The translations under genes were made by a program, and so were the position numbers. A stretch of DNA of 64,000 bases from Halomonas sp. (GTDB taxonomy: Bacteria > Pseudomonadota > Gammaproteobacteria > Pseudomonadales > Halomonadaceae), in NCBI RefSeq assembly GCF_030457605.1, contig NZ_JAKDUR010000003.1, positions 62,001 through 126,000 on the forward strand, given 5' to 3'. This document shows positions 63,939 to 64,000 of this stretch, piece after piece. Below the pieces are notes generated by a model. The model was not told the DNA's origin, made no database searches, and worked only from the letters and a program-made list of their open reading frames with translations. Position 1 is the first letter of the stretch, and each line of letters starts with the position of its first letter.

Positions 63939-64000
63939 TGCGCTATGCCCTTACTGATGATAACACTTGCCTGAACGTAACATGCCGCCCGCCACTACCA
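63939..64000. other. Window-edge sequence upstream of fabG
   Basis: Sixty-two bases upstream of fabG. By the usual fabD-fabG-acpP-fabF order, fabD should lie beyond, and two minus-strand frames stay open to the edge with stops at 63951-63953 or nearer fabG. The piece is too short to recognise a FabD C-terminus, so I make no gene call. Confidence 0.3.

Noticed and set aside
63939-64000. 3' end of fabD
   Set aside because: Expected from gene order, but 62 bases give at most about 20 residues in competing frames, too little to recognise.

Overview
This window looks like chromosomal core DNA from a GC-rich gammaproteobacterium. The best fit is Oceanospirillales, and Halomonadaceae in particular. 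This rests on gene content and order: algU-mucA-mucB-mucD-lepA-lepB-rnc-era-recO-pdxJ-acpS and cysM-rlmD-relA-mazG resemble the Pseudomonas layout but lack mucC and the DUF4845 gene. I saw no insertion sequence, prophage, CRISPR array, tRNA or rRNA. About 58 protein genes fill the window densely, most of them on the minus strand.

Layout. 0-6 kb: a SlyD-type isomerase carrying a perfect 12-bp x 6 coding repeat, an AmpG-like permease, a SEC-C/TPR-like protein, and an ECF sigma / anti-sigma / DUF3455 module. 6-14 kb: topB, an IalB-family secreted protein, a PanE-like reductase, a 3-hydroxyisobutyryl-CoA hydrolase, ppc and mazG. 14-28 kb: relA, rlmD, cysM and the hybrid kinase barA/gacS, then acpS, pdxJ, recO, era, rnc, lepB and lepA. 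28-33 kb: the envelope-stress set mucD-mucB-mucA-algU. 33-39 kb: DAHP synthase, dinG, rhlB, a small basic protein coupled to xthA. 39-44 kb: a TonB energising cluster (DUF3450, TtpC-like ExbB, ExbB, ExbD, TonB, TPR protein) behind a good Fur box. 44-49 kb: class Ib ribonucleotide reductase nrdHIEF behind two NrdR boxes, and a Mn-type superoxide dismutase. 49-53 kb: etfBA divergent from ETF-ubiquinone oxidoreductase, then a mercaptopyruvate sulfurtransferase. 54-64 kb: a UvrD-like helicase, DUF1285, tatD, pilZ, holB, tmk, mltG, pabC, fabF, acpP, fabG.

How the genes work together. Fatty-acid synthesis (fabG, acpP, fabF, acpS) is present, and the ETF/ETF-QO pair carries electrons from acyl-CoA oxidation to quinone. 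The 39-49 kb stretch reads as an iron-limitation neighbourhood: Fur-boxed TonB energiser, a reductase class that can use manganese, and a manganese-type SOD. AlgU/Muc, the second ECF pair, RelA and BarA cover stress signalling.

I found no clearly novel multi-gene defence or biosynthetic system. The most unusual items are the pure 12-bp coding minisatellite in slyD, the 24-bp tandem duplication spanning the ETF-QO start codons, a 24-bp palindrome between the etf genes, paired TTGGCGCCAA-type palindromes upstream of the rhlB and xthA transcripts, and the TonB cluster with its two uncharacterised accessory proteins. Sites and promoters were read by eye. No database or folding calculation was run.
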